From JAXLWB01 sp046328715 (GTDB lineage Bacteria > Chloroflexota > Anaerolineae > Caldilineales > Caldilineaceae): a DNA stretch of 64,000 nucleotides. The position numbers and the translations under genes were made by a program. This document shows, piece by piece, positions 53,461 to 62,611 of this stretch (within the stretch, counting starts at the first letter, position 1; every line of letters begins with the position of its first letter). The stretch is taken from positions 1-64,000 of the forward strand of contig JAXLWB010000007.1 of the NCBI GenBank assembly GCA_046328715.1, read 5' to 3'. The notes beneath the pieces are model-generated. The model searched no databases. It had not been told where the DNA came from and saw only the letters and a program-made list of their open reading frames with translations.

Positions 53461-54807
53461 TTACTGCTTGGGATAACCCTTATCCTTGAGGAATTGGTCA
53501 ACCTGGGTGCAAAGTTCGGCCAGCACATCCGCTGGTTTACCTTCTCCGCTCCAAATCTTGGCTTCATTGGGGCCAATGATCGAACCGCTCAACTCATCCC
53601 ACTCGGGGAAGTAACCAAAGCCACCGACATCTGCCGACGAAGCTTCCGTCACAACGGCTTGTTTGTTGGCGGGTTCGCCAGCTTGTTTGACAAAGACTTC
53701 GGCAGTGGTTGATTGCAGGGCTGGGAAGATTTCACCTCGTTCGGCGTAGATCTTTTCGCCGCCATTGGTGCTTTGCAGCCAACTAAGGAAGGTCCAGGCT
53801 TCTTCTTTGTTGTCGCTGCCTGCGCTCATCACCCACGCAGCACCACCAGCACCATTCCAGCGTTTACCACCTTTGGGGGTGGGTACGGTTTGCAAATCAT
53901 AATTCATTTTGGCGGCATTAAAGGCCGAGATACGGCTGGTGTTCTGAATGATCATGGCCGCTTGACCGCTCTGGAAGACTGCACTGTCACCACCCGCCTG
54001 GCTCAGATCGGCATCGCGCATAGCATAGCCTTGATCAAGCAGGTTGGTGAAGAAGTTGAGTGCATCCACGGCCGGTTGATCGGCATAGGTGCATTTGGAT
54101 GGATTGCGATAGTCATCCAACATGCCGCCGCCATTCTGCACGACAAACTTAAGCGCCTTGCCATTTTCCATTGCTAGTGCATAGCGTTCGACCTTGCCGC
54201 TAGCATCTTTCTTGGTGAGCTTTTCTGCGGCGGCGGTTAAATCATCCCATGTCCAGGAATCGGTCGGGTAGGCCACGCCTGCTTCATCGAAGATATCCTT
54301 GTTGTAATAGAGAATAGCGACATCAATATCGCGCGGGAAGCCGTAGATGTGACCATCATACTTGGCCGATTCGAGCAGACCGGGCCAGTAATCGTCGATC
54401 TTATAGCCGGACTTTTCGATAAATGGATCTAGATTTTCCAGTACACCTTGAGCCGCATAGCTCGGGGTTGGCCACAGGAATGCAACATCGGGAATTGATT
54501 TGGAATCGCCGCTGGCCCACAAGGTCTTGATCTTGGTGAAGTAATCGCCCCAGGGCTGTGACCAGATTTCGATCTTAATTTCGGGGTGTTCCTTCATAAA
54601 TGCATCGGCCACGACCTGGTGCGAGGCAACTTCTTCGGGGCTGCCCCAGAGCGCCCAGGTCAGCGTGACTGGGCCACTGCTGCTGGCTGCCTGATCACCA
54701 CCACTGCTTGCTGCTGGCGCGCCAGCCGGTGCGGGTGCAACACAGGCTGTTAGTACCGTTGCCAGTACAAGAACAAGCGTCAAACTCCATGACAATCGCT
54801 TGAACAT
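53461..54807 (-). CDS. Sugar ABC transporter substrate-binding lipoprotein
   Basis: 448 residues from ATG 54807; GGAGG lies 7 bases upstream, and a longer frame to 54849 has none. Lipobox VLTACVAP, then an Ala/Gly/Pro/Ser-rich linker and a type 1 sugar-binding protein fold (EIKIEIWSQPWGDYFTKIKT; VSQAGG-like, WTFLSWLQSTNGGEKIYAER). It captures a carbohydrate outside the membrane and delivers it to the two permeases. The gene order with GH29 suggests a fucosylated sugar. It is first in the operon, with a plausible promoter at 54925-54953. Confidence 0.9.
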   Translation of the reverse strand: MFKRLSWSLTLVLVLATVLTACVAPAPAGAPAASSGGDQAASSSGPVTLTWALWGSPEEVASHQVVADAFMKEHPEIKIEIWSQPWGDYFTKIKTLWASGDSKSIPDVAFLWPTPSYAAQGVLENLDPFIEKSGYKIDDYWPGLLESAKYDGHIYGFPRDIDVAILYYNKDIFDEAGVAYPTDSWTWDDLTAAAEKLTKKDASGKVERYALAMENGKALKFVVQNGGGMLDDYRNPSKCTYADQPAVDALNFFTNLLDQGYAMRDADLSQAGGDSAVFQSGQAAMIIQNTSRISAFNAAKMNYDLQTVPTPKGGKRWNGAGGAAWVMSAGSDNKEEAWTFLSWLQSTNGGEKIYAERGEIFPALQSTTAEVFVKQAGEPANKQAVVTEASSADVGGFGYFPEWDELSGSIIGPNEAKIWSGEGKPADVLAELCTQVDQFLKDKGYPKQ

Positions 54808-54924
54808 TTTCTTTCCTCCATAGTACGTAGTGAATATACTGCGGCCCAACTTTAGTTGCTCCTTCCATTGTAAAAGAGTCCCATTGGATAAGCCGCCGTA
54901 TCGGTTGGATAGGGAAGTATTGTT

Positions 54925-54953
54925 ATGATAGCACCAGAAGCACGCTTGAACAA
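54925..54953 (-). promoter_or_regulatory. Possible promoter of the fucoside operon
   Basis: On the minus strand TTGTTC (54953-54948), a 17-base spacer and TATCAT (54930-54925). About 118 bases upstream of the binding-protein start. Two mismatches in each box, so only moderate support. Confidence 0.35.
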
Positions 54954-55020
54954 GTGGTTTGTATTACGTGGATAGAATCTCTGTTTCGTAGGCATCCTCC
55001 GATGCGCTGGATGGAGTTAC

Positions 55021-55170
55021 CCGTGACGATTTCAGAGCTGTTAACGTCAGCGTACGAGAGGGCCGGTCGCTAACGCTCTCGGTTCTGAAATGTATCCGTG
55101 ATGATTTCAGAGCCGTTAGCGTCAGCATACGGAATAGCCGGCCGCTAACGCTCTCGGTTCTGAAGTGAGT
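55021..55170. repeat. Two tandem 75-bp hairpin repeats
   Basis: Units 55021-55095 and 55096-55170 differ at about ten positions. Each begins ccgtga(c/t)gatttcagag and ends gctaacgctctcggttctga. In each, cagagc-gttagcg pairs with cgctaacgctctcgg. They fill the space after the DppB-like gene stop, where they may end its transcript. The rest of 54808-55020 shows no gene. Confidence 0.75.
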
Positions 55171-56184
55171 TTACCCGTAACGAATTCTGGGGTCGATAAA
55201 GCCATACAGTGCATCTGTGGCGATGTTGATTAAGCTAAAGACAATGCCATACAAGATCGTGATACCCATGATTGGTTGAAAGTCGAGGCGCAGAGAGGAT
55301 TCAACCGCATAGAGTCCGAGCCCAGGCCAGTCGAAAATGGTTTCGACCAGGACCGCACCAGCCAGCAGCCAGCCAAACTCAAGCGAGATCATGGTGATGA
55401 TCGAGTTGAGTGCGTTGCGTAGGATATGCACAAAGATCAGGCTGCGTCGGCGAATGCCCATGGCACGTGCTGTGCGCACATAGTCCCGCTCCATCACATC
55501 CAGCACTGCCGCACGCGTGATGCGCGTGATCGAGGCCAGCGAGCCAAAGGAGAGCACAAGTGCGGGCAGAGCAATGTAGCGCAACCCGGTGGTGAAGGCT
55601 TTGAGATCCCAGTGCAGCAAACTATCAAACAAGATCAACCCAGTAATTGAACTGGGCGGCGCTATGCGTACATCAAAGCGTTTCCCGATCGGAAACCAGC
55701 GCAGATTGAGGCCAAAGAAGCTCTGGAAGATCATGGCCAGCCAGAAGGCGGGAAAACTGACAAAAAAGAGCGCCACGACCCGTGCAAGATGGTCAGGAAG
55801 TCGGTTGCGCTGGAGTGCGGAAAGGATGCCCAACGGGATGCCAAGCAGCGTAGCAAGGCCAACTGCGACGATGGTCAATTCCAACGTGGCCGGGAAATAG
55901 GTACGCAGATCGGTCCACACTTCACGTTTGGAGTAAAGCGACATCCCCCAATCGCCACGAAAGAGTCCGCCAATATAGTTGATATACTGCATCGGCAAGG
56001 GTTGATCTAAGCCGAACTGTTTGGCTAGTTGCGCCTTGATCTCAGGTGTCGCCTGCGGCCCTGCCGCTAGTCCCACTGGATCACCAGGCAAAATGCGCGA
56101 TATTGTAAAGGTGAGCAGGCTCAGCCCAAAAAGCAGCGGTATAAGAAAAATGAAACGGCGAAGTAGGTAGGTACGGAGAGACAT
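55171..56184 (-). CDS. Peptide/oligosaccharide ABC transporter permease, DppB/OppB type
   Basis: 337 residues, six predicted membrane helices, N-terminal RRFIFLIPLLFGLSLLTFTI and LPGDPV motif, EAA loop near residue 220 (DYVRTARAMGIRRRSLIFVH). Inner-membrane subunit for family-5 substrates. It follows a binding-protein gene, but no DppC permease or ATPase genes come after it: tandem hairpins follow instead. The other components must lie elsewhere or be shared, for example with the second system at 60-64 kb. Confidence 0.88.
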   Translation of the reverse strand: MSLRTYLLRRFIFLIPLLFGLSLLTFTISRILPGDPVGLAAGPQATPEIKAQLAKQFGLDQPLPMQYINYIGGLFRGDWGMSLYSKREVWTDLRTYFPATLELTIVAVGLATLLGIPLGILSALQRNRLPDHLARVVALFFVSFPAFWLAMIFQSFFGLNLRWFPIGKRFDVRIAPPSSITGLILFDSLLHWDLKAFTTGLRYIALPALVLSFGSLASITRITRAAVLDVMERDYVRTARAMGIRRRSLIFVHILRNALNSIITMISLEFGWLLAGAVLVETIFDWPGLGLYAVESSLRLDFQPIMGITILYGIVFSLINIATDALYGFIDPRIRYG

Positions 56185-56186
56185 AA

Positions 56187-56296
56187 TGAATGGTTAATGG
56201 TGAACAGTTAATGGTTAATGGTTAATGAGAGAAGGGCCGACGAGCAGCATAGCCTTTCAACAATTACACCATTAACCATTAACCATTAACCATTTA
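56187..56296. repeat. Hairpin between binding protein and DppB-like gene, GGTTAATG-word class
   Basis: Four atggttaatgg-type words (56187-56229) face three tandem accattaacc words (56265-56296). The right arm includes the stop codon of the binding-protein gene. Inside the operon. Confidence 0.75.
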
Positions 56297-57961
56297 ACAG
56301 CCTTCCATTGCTAAATCTTGGAAGAGAACAGAGAGACTTTCCAACGGGCGGAACTCGTAGCCGCTGACGCAATTGTTGAAGCCGAGCATGGTGCTTTCGG
56401 TATAGGTCCAAATCGAAGGCTGATCGGCAGCGATCAAACGGTTGACCTGTTGGTACATCCCCAGGCGCTTGGCCGCATCGCCGGTGATACGTGCTTCATC
56501 CAGCATCTTATCGACTTCTTCATTCTTGTAGAAGTTGCAAGAGTTGAAGCTACCCCATTGCCCCGAATGATATTGGTTGTAGAGGTGCGCATCCGGGTCG
56601 AGATAGGCAGGGTTGGTGTAGATGTTGATCAGATCCGGGCCGCTATCGGGCTTGGCACAGCTTGCCACCATATCGGGCCACAACATCGGCTTCATGTTGA
56701 GCGTGATGTTGAGTTCCTTCAACCCTTCGAGCAGCAGTAGACCGGTCACTTCCTCGCGCTTGAGGTCGGTGACGTAGACATAATCGAGCGTGATGCCACC
56801 ATCGGGCCACTGTGACTGCTTGAGAAACTCCTTGGCCTTGGCGAGGTCGTAGGTCGGCACATCCAGATCCTTCACGGCGCCAGGGAAGTTGAGCGGTGTG
56901 GGGCCTGGCATCATCTCGACGCGTACATCCTCGATCTTAGGCAGTTCGGCGTAGTTGAAGGCGTAGGCAATCGCCTTGCGCAGATTGATGTCGCTCGTAT
57001 ATTTGCCCTGATTGTTCATCTTGACGCTGTTGGAAAAGATGCCAGCATGCTCTTCGACATGGAAGCCATCGGTGGCATTGATCTTCTCTGCCTCATTGAT
57101 CCCAATCGTGTCGGCAATATGGGTTTCGCCCGCCAGCAAGGAGTTCAATTGCGATGCGTTGTCGCGCTTAATGATCCAAAGGAAGCCATCAATATGATTT
57201 TCGCTCTTCCAACCGCCCCAATAATCGGGCACGGCTGTGAACTCGTACAGATTGCCAATTTCCCAACGTCCTTGGGTAAAGGGGCCTGAGCCAGCTTCGT
57301 GGGTCTTGAGATAGGTCTGACCATCGTCACTGCCCTTGTTGGCTTCGACAAGGGTCGGATTGACAATATAGAACTGGGTCAAGGTGCCAACAAAGGGTGC
57401 AAAGGGCTTGAGTAGTGTGAATTTGACCGTGGTATCATCCACTTTGCTGATCGACTTTTCATCGGCAATGCCAGCCCAGCGATAGGTCGGTGGCCCTTGC
57501 AGACGGATCAAGCGCTGCCAACTGTAGACCACAGCATCAGCATTGACTGGGCTGCCGTCGTGGAACTTGGCATTCGGTTTGAGCTTGAAGGTGAACTCGC
57601 TGGCATCCGGCGCGGCTTCATAGCTATCGACCAGGTTGTTTTCGACCTTTTCACCGCGCACAATAAAGAAGGCATCGTAAAGGCTGACGAGCGAAGCATT
57701 GATCGAGTAGTTCTCGCCGGTCGCCGGGTCAATGTTGTCGATATCCTGGTTGCCACCGTAGAGCAGGATGCGCTCGCCTGCTGCAGGTTGCTCGGCGCTG
57801 GACTCGGATTTTGAACTGGGTGCGGCCTGTTGATCGCCGCTGGAAGCGGCGGGGGCGGCGGCAGGTGCTCCTGCTGGGGCACAGGCCGCAAACAGCAACG
57901 CAAGGATCAGCGTGGCTGCCCAAAGTGGGTTGATCGATCTCTTTGACAAGAGTTTGTACAT
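56294..57961 (-). CDS. Family-5 ABC transporter substrate-binding lipoprotein
   Basis: 555 residues, starts at ATG 57961 with AGGAGGG 6 bases upstream. A lipobox, LLFAACAP, follows the signal helix. After an Ala/Ser-rich linker the OppA/DppA fold begins (ILLYGGNQDIDNIDPATGEN, KLKPNAKFHDGSPVNADAVV). It binds peptides, oligosaccharides or opines outside the membrane. A good sigma-70 promoter lies upstream at 57991-58019. Only a DppB-like permease gene follows. Confidence 0.9.
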   Translation of the reverse strand: MYKLLSKRSINPLWAATLILALLFAACAPAGAPAAAPAASSGDQQAAPSSKSESSAEQPAAGERILLYGGNQDIDNIDPATGENYSINASLVSLYDAFFIVRGEKVENNLVDSYEAAPDASEFTFKLKPNAKFHDGSPVNADAVVYSWQRLIRLQGPPTYRWAGIADEKSISKVDDTTVKFTLLKPFAPFVGTLTQFYIVNPTLVEANKGSDDGQTYLKTHEAGSGPFTQGRWEIGNLYEFTAVPDYWGGWKSENHIDGFLWIIKRDNASQLNSLLAGETHIADTIGINEAEKINATDGFHVEEHAGIFSNSVKMNNQGKYTSDINLRKAIAYAFNYAELPKIEDVRVEMMPGPTPLNFPGAVKDLDVPTYDLAKAKEFLKQSQWPDGGITLDYVYVTDLKREEVTGLLLLEGLKELNITLNMKPMLWPDMVASCAKPDSGPDLINIYTNPAYLDPDAHLYNQYHSGQWGSFNSCNFYKNEEVDKMLDEARITGDAAKRLGMYQQVNRLIAADQPSIWTYTESTMLGFNNCVSGYEFRPLESLSVLFQDLAMEGC

Positions 57962-58444
57962 CGCATTCCCTCCTAAGTTGATGAATCAATATAGTAACCG
58001 TGAATCTTGCCCCTTTCAACCATTCACATACACACTCCGAAATGCAAGGTAAGCACTTTTTTGCGCTGGTTTGTAGTGTTTGAGCCACAGTTGAGAATAC
58101 TCACTCCGCACGCACTGGATGGTAGCCACAAAGGGTGAGGAAGGAGCAGATTGGAAGTTACGCCTATTAAATTGATGATGGGAGCAAATCGCTAAAGCAA
58201 CTATACAGGTTTGTGAATTTACTGTCAAACTAGCAAATTTTCCAAGGGAATTTCTTGCATTGTGATGTCGCAACCTGTATGCTTTGCCGCAGTTCAACGA
58301 TCTTTGGCAGGGATTTAGGACACAGAGTGCACAAGAGGATTCACGGAGAACACAGAGAGGAGAAATCCCTCTTGTATTCTCTAGGATTTCTTGGCTGAGG
58401 TTTGGAACCTGCCTGTGGAGTTACGATATCCAAATGGAGTGACA
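57962..58444. other. Divergent intergenic region
   Basis: Between the family-5 binding protein and the cyclophilin gene. It holds the promoter at 57991-58019. The remainder, including an A/T-rich stretch at 58150-58330, shows no convincing gene, RNA gene or palindrome. A cyclophilin-directed promoter was not recognised. Confidence 0.5.
57991..58019 (-). promoter_or_regulatory. Sigma-70 promoter of the family-5 binding protein gene
   Basis: On the minus strand TTGAAA (58019-58014), a 17-base spacer and TACTAT (57996-57991). The leader to the ATG at 57961 is about 22 bases and contains AGGAGGG. Confidence 0.6.
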
Positions 58445-59773
58445 GTGAAGAAACAAAGTAGTAAAACGGATAGTAAACAATTACCGGTCATTCTAGCCAT
58501 CTGCGCAATCCCGGTGATATTGGCACTTTTTCTGGTGCTCAACAATATAAATCAACGCTCGACCGTTTTAACCGCCACCCCTACTCTACAGCCTACCACA
58601 GAAGCCGCATCGGCAGCAGGTTCTGCCCTAACGGCGCAGGGCGTGCCGGTTGAAGTGGCATCCCGCAACGGCAAGTATAAAGCACCCCCGCCGATGACGA
58701 TCGACACCAAGAAGTACTACTACGCCACCTTCAAAACAGCCCAGGGAGAGATCAAGGTTCAGCTTTTTGCCAATCAAACGCCCAACACGGTCAACAATTT
58801 TGTCTTTTTGGCACGGGAAGGCTTCTATAACAACACAACTTTTCACCGTGTCTTGGAAAATTTTATGGCGCAGGGCGGCGATCCAACTGCCACGGGTGGC
58901 GGTGGTCCTGGCTATATTATTAATGATGAATTTGGCCCAGGACTTGTCTTTGATCGACCTGGGTTGTTAGCAATGGCCAACGCTGGACCTAATACCAATG
59001 GCAGCCAATTCTTCATTACCTTTAGTCCGCAACCAAGCCTGAATGGACGCCACACTATCTTTGGCGAAGTGATTGAAGGGCTGGACGTACTTGCCAAGAT
59101 CAAGCTGCGCGATCCCGAAAAGTCACCCGATTTCGTGGGAGACGCTTTGACCAGTGTCGAGATCGAAGAATCAGATATAAGCATCCTGCCCACGCCAACA
59201 CCGCTCCCACCGACACCCACACCCTTCTCGCCGAGTGAACTGGACACTTCGTTGCGTCCGCTCGCTACGCTATCGGCCACGGCTCGCTCCAATTACTTTA
59301 ATGCGCCGCCAACAGACGTTATAATCGGAAATCAGTCTTACACTGCCACCATGCTCACCAGCCAGGGCACGATGACGCTCGAACTACGCGGCGATTTGGC
59401 GCCAGTCGCCGTTAACAACTTTGTCTTGTTGGCCGATTTGGGCTTCTATGACAAAACTCCAGTCAATCGAGTGAGTGACGGCGATTCGATTATTATCGGC
59501 TCGCCTGCCAACCAGCCAGAAAGTGACGCTGGTTATGGCTTCTCACCCGAAACCAATCTGGCAGTGAAACCTGACTTGGGGTATATCGCCTATGTTCCCA
59601 AGACGAATGACCCCGCTCATGCCAGCAGCAGCCAACTCTTCATTCTCTTTGGCGACCCCGGTCCCGAAATGAATCAACGCTACAGCTTCTTTGGGCGTAT
59701 TACCCAAGGCGTGGAAGTTTTGACAAAGTTGACTGTGAGCGATACGGTAGAATCGATTACTGTGTTGAAGTAA
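58445..59773 (+). CDS. Membrane-anchored double cyclophilin (peptidyl-prolyl isomerase)
   Basis: 442 residues, likely start GTG 58445 with GGAG 5 bases upstream (ATG 58391 is the alternative). A single helix, PVILAICAIPVILALFLVL, anchors it. The first cyclophilin domain (about 100-250) is complete: FHRVLENFMAQGGD, ANAGPNTNGSQFFITF and TIFGEVIEGLDV. A PTPTPLPPTPTP linker follows. The second domain (about 295-440) has lost the Gln of the FMAQGGD site (reads SIIIGSP) and FHR reads VNR, so it is probably inactive. It speeds proline isomerisation in proteins outside the cell membrane. Confidence 0.87.
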   Translation: MKKQSSKTDSKQLPVILAICAIPVILALFLVLNNINQRSTVLTATPTLQPTTEAASAAGSALTAQGVPVEVASRNGKYKAPPPMTIDTKKYYYATFKTAQGEIKVQLFANQTPNTVNNFVFLAREGFYNNTTFHRVLENFMAQGGDPTATGGGGPGYIINDEFGPGLVFDRPGLLAMANAGPNTNGSQFFITFSPQPSLNGRHTIFGEVIEGLDVLAKIKLRDPEKSPDFVGDALTSVEIEESDISILPTPTPLPPTPTPFSPSELDTSLRPLATLSATARSNYFNAPPTDVIIGNQSYTATMLTSQGTMTLELRGDLAPVAVNNFVLLADLGFYDKTPVNRVSDGDSIIIGSPANQPESDAGYGFSPETNLAVKPDLGYIAYVPKTNDPAHASSSQLFILFGDPGPEMNQRYSFFGRITQGVEVLTKLTVSDTVESITVLK

Positions 59774-59779
59774 TCGATT

Positions 59780-59880
59780 TGATGCGTGATTCGTGATGCG
59801 TGAAATGTAGTTTGGCTCTATTCAAATGAGACAAGAAAAGAATAGAGACAATCACTATTTCACGAATCACGAATCACTTT
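59780..59880. repeat. Hairpin after the cyclophilin gene, CGTGATTCGTGATG-word class
   Basis: tgatgcgtgattcgtgatg (59780-59798) faces ttcacgaatcacgaatcac (59859-59877) across an unrelated 60-base loop. Located between the cyclophilin stop and the DUF2277 gene. Confidence 0.6.
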
Positions 59881-59893
59881 TCATCCTTTTCCT

Positions 59894-60163
59894 ATGTGCC
59901 GAAATATCAAACCACTCTATAACTTTGAGCCCCCCACCACCGATGACGAGATTGCGGCGGCTGCACTACAATTTGTGCGCAAGGTAAGCGGTTTTAGCAA
60001 ACCTTCCCAAGCAAACCAGCCAGCCTTCGACCAAGCTGTCCAAGAGATCACTGCCGCTACTCGTCGGCTGCTGGAGGAACTGAAAACCAACGCCGCTCCG
60101 CTCAACCGCGAGGTAGAAGCCGCTAAAGCCAAAGCCCGTTCGGTAAAGCGGTTCGCAAAGTAG
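59894..60163 (+). CDS. DUF2277 protein
   Basis: 89 residues. MCRNIKPLYNFEPPTTDDEI and the ALQFVRKVSGFSKPS segment are the DUF2277 signature; the C-terminal half is a lysine/alanine-rich helix (REVEAAKAKARSVKRFAK). Small cytosolic family without known function, common in high-GC and Chloroflexota genomes. It is transcribed after the cyclophilin, and its 3' end runs into a hairpin. No Shine-Dalgarno can be singled out (cctttttccta), so a re-initiated or leaderless translation is possible. Confidence 0.85.
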   Translation: MCRNIKPLYNFEPPTTDDEIAAAALQFVRKVSGFSKPSQANQPAFDQAVQEITAATRRLLEELKTNAAPLNREVEAAKAKARSVKRFAK

Positions 60164-60232
60164 AAAAGAGTTGAAAAGTGGAAGAGTGGAAAAGTAGCCT
60201 GTACTCTTCCACTCTTCCACTTTTCAACTCTG
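60163..60232. repeat. Hairpin after DUF2277, GTGGAAAAGT-word class
   Basis: gaaaagagttgaaaagtggaagagtggaaaagta (60163-60196) faces tactcttccactcttccac and more (60201-60232). It is related in words to 27821 and 62611. Confidence 0.7.
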
Positions 60233-60457
60233 CCACTCTGCAACCTGGTATACCTCCTTGCCTCCTCTGTTTGACACTCTCTTCATCCTGTGTTAATCTT
60301 TGCTCAAGATTAGTAGAAGATTAACTCAATCTTTCCCATCTCTCTCATCAATCTACAAGCAACTGAATCTGATTAGAACTGTTCCCAAGGCAAGAATTTG
60401 CTTTTGCAACTTTCCCCCATCTCCAAAATCAAAGCATCTCAAAAAGGAGGAACTATA

Positions 60458-62611
60458 ATGTCACGTCGTTTTTCCAAGCTCTATCTCCTGTTCTCACTGC
60501 TGGTGATGATCAGCTTGGTAGCTGCCTGTGCTGGAGCGGCTGCGCCTGCCGCACCTGCTGCCGAAGCGCCCACCGCCGAAGAAGCCAAGCCCACCGAAGC
60601 CCCTGCCGCCGAAGCACCCGCTGAAGCCGCCCCCGCCGAGGAAGAAAAGCTTGGCGCTTCCTTGATCGGCACGATCGAAGGCCCGGAAATTATTACCGAT
60701 CCGGCCCAATATCCAACCAAGTTTGGTGAAGCACCGATGTTGGCCGATATGGTCAAAGCTGGCAGTTTGCCGCCCGTCGAAGAGCGCTTGCCCAAGCCCG
60801 AAGATCTCTTGGTTATTAAGCCGCTTAAGGAGATTGGCAAGTATGGTGGCACCTGGCATCGTGGCTTTACCGGCCCCGGCGATGGTCAGAATGGCCATCG
60901 TGTAGCCGGTGGTGATCGCTTCCTCTTCTGGGACTCCGACGAATTCCCCAAGATGACGCCTAATCTTGCCAAGAGCTGGGAAGTGAGCGAGGACGGCAAG
61001 GAGATCACCCTTCATCTGCGCGAAGGAGTCAAATGGTCTGATGGTACACCCTTTACCACCGAAGATGTGCTCTTCTGGTATGAGCACATGTATCAGAACA
61101 CCGAGTTGGTTCCTGTCCAATCGGCCTTCTTCCGGGTAGACCAAGGTGCGAAACTCGAATGTCCCGATGCCTACACCATCAAGTTCAGCTTCCCCTATGC
61201 CAACTCGCTCTTCCTGGAAGTTTTGGGCAGCTCGGTCAACGTTTTTGGCGGTCATGCCATTAACGGTGAGTATGCCATGGGTGGTTATGCGCCAGCCCAC
61301 TACCTAAAGCAGTTCCACCCTGACTTTGCCAGCAAAGATGAATTGGACGCCAAGGTCAAAGAAGCCGGCATGGACACCTGGGTCAACCTCTTCAAGGTAA
61401 AGAATAAGTGGCAGAACAATCCAGATCTGCCGACCTTGACCCCGTGGAAGACGGTCAACCCAATCACAACTGACAATTGGGTGTTGGAACGCAATCCCTA
61501 TTATTATGGCGTCGATTCTGAAGGCAACCAATTGCCCTACATCGACCGGATTTCGATGTCGGTAGCCCAGGATCTGGAAGTGCTCAACCTCAAAGCTATC
61601 GCCGGTGAGTTTGAATATCAATCACGCCATATACAGTTGGCAAAGCTTCCCGTTCTGCTTGAAAATGCCGAAAAAGGCAACTACACTGTCCACCTCGACC
61701 CGGCGCAGCATGGTGCCGACGCAGGTCTCCAGATCAACTTGAGCTACGACGCCGATCCTGAAATTGCCAAATGGCTGAAGACGACCGACTTCCGCCGTGC
61801 CCTCTCGCTCGGTATCGACCGTGATGCGATCAACGAGATTGTCTTCCTCGGCATCGGTACACCTGGTTCGGCTGTGGTTGCGGAAACCTCGCCCTTCAAC
61901 CCTGGCACCGAGTATCGCAGCCTCTGGGCGACACACGAGGTTGATAAGGCCAATCAGATGCTCGATGCGATTGGTTTGGACAAAAAGGACGCCGAAGGTT
62001 ATCGTCTGCGCACGGACAACGGCGAACGACTGACCCTCGAACTTGACCCGATTCCCGCCTTTATCAACTTTACCCAGGTGGCTGAATTGATCAAGGAGGA
62101 TTGGGCCGAGATCGGTATCTTTGTTAATGTGGTGGAAACCGAGCGCAGTTTGGTGGAACAGAAGCGCAATTCGAATCAACTGCAGATATTCCTGTGGCAA
62201 AACGACGGCACAGATGAGCTCTTCCTCTATCCGTATCATGCCATTCCAGTCGATCCCACTTCGGGCACAGGTCCTGCCTTTGGTGCCTGGTATGCGTCAG
62301 GTGGTAAGGCGGAAATGAGTATCGAGCCGACCGATCCCAAGGTCAAAGAGGTGCTCGATCTCTTTACCCAAGGGCTGCGTGCTACTCCCGAAGAACGTAT
62401 CAAGATCGGACAGGAGATCTGGAAGATCGCTATCGACGAAGTATGGACGATCGGTACCGTAGGTCAATCCGGTGCCTTCATGGGCGTGCGTGTGGTGAAC
62501 AACGATATGGGCAACATTCCCTCTCGCTTGTTCAACATCCAGGCTGGCCAAACACCGAACATTGCCCGACCCTCGACCTTCTTCTATCAACATCCGGACG
62601 AACATAAATAG
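60458..62611 (+). CDS. Large family-5 ABC transporter substrate-binding lipoprotein
   Basis: 717 residues from ATG 60458; AAAGGAGGA lies 9 bases upstream. Lipobox LVAACAG, then about 45 residues of Ala/Pro/Glu linker. The mature part has KSWEVSEDGKEITLHLREGV and WSDGTPFTTEDVLFWYEHM, typical of OppA/DppA-like proteins, but at over 650 mature residues it is larger than usual, like the oligosaccharide-binding (cellobiose/xyloglucan) members. It delivers substrate to the two permeases that follow. A hairpin at 62611-62688 separates it from them. Confidence 0.9.
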   Translation: MSRRFSKLYLLFSLLVMISLVAACAGAAAPAAPAAEAPTAEEAKPTEAPAAEAPAEAAPAEEEKLGASLIGTIEGPEIITDPAQYPTKFGEAPMLADMVKAGSLPPVEERLPKPEDLLVIKPLKEIGKYGGTWHRGFTGPGDGQNGHRVAGGDRFLFWDSDEFPKMTPNLAKSWEVSEDGKEITLHLREGVKWSDGTPFTTEDVLFWYEHMYQNTELVPVQSAFFRVDQGAKLECPDAYTIKFSFPYANSLFLEVLGSSVNVFGGHAINGEYAMGGYAPAHYLKQFHPDFASKDELDAKVKEAGMDTWVNLFKVKNKWQNNPDLPTLTPWKTVNPITTDNWVLERNPYYYGVDSEGNQLPYIDRISMSVAQDLEVLNLKAIAGEFEYQSRHIQLAKLPVLLENAEKGNYTVHLDPAQHGADAGLQINLSYDADPEIAKWLKTTDFRRALSLGIDRDAINEIVFLGIGTPGSAVVAETSPFNPGTEYRSLWATHEVDKANQMLDAIGLDKKDAEGYRLRTDNGERLTLELDPIPAFINFTQVAELIKEDWAEIGIFVNVVETERSLVEQKRNSNQLQIFLWQNDGTDELFLYPYHAIPVDPTSGTGPAFGAWYASGGKAEMSIEPTDPKVKEVLDLFTQGLRATPEERIKIGQEIWKIAIDEVWTIGTVGQSGAFMGVRVVNNDMGNIPSRLFNIQAGQTPNIARPSTFFYQHPDEHK

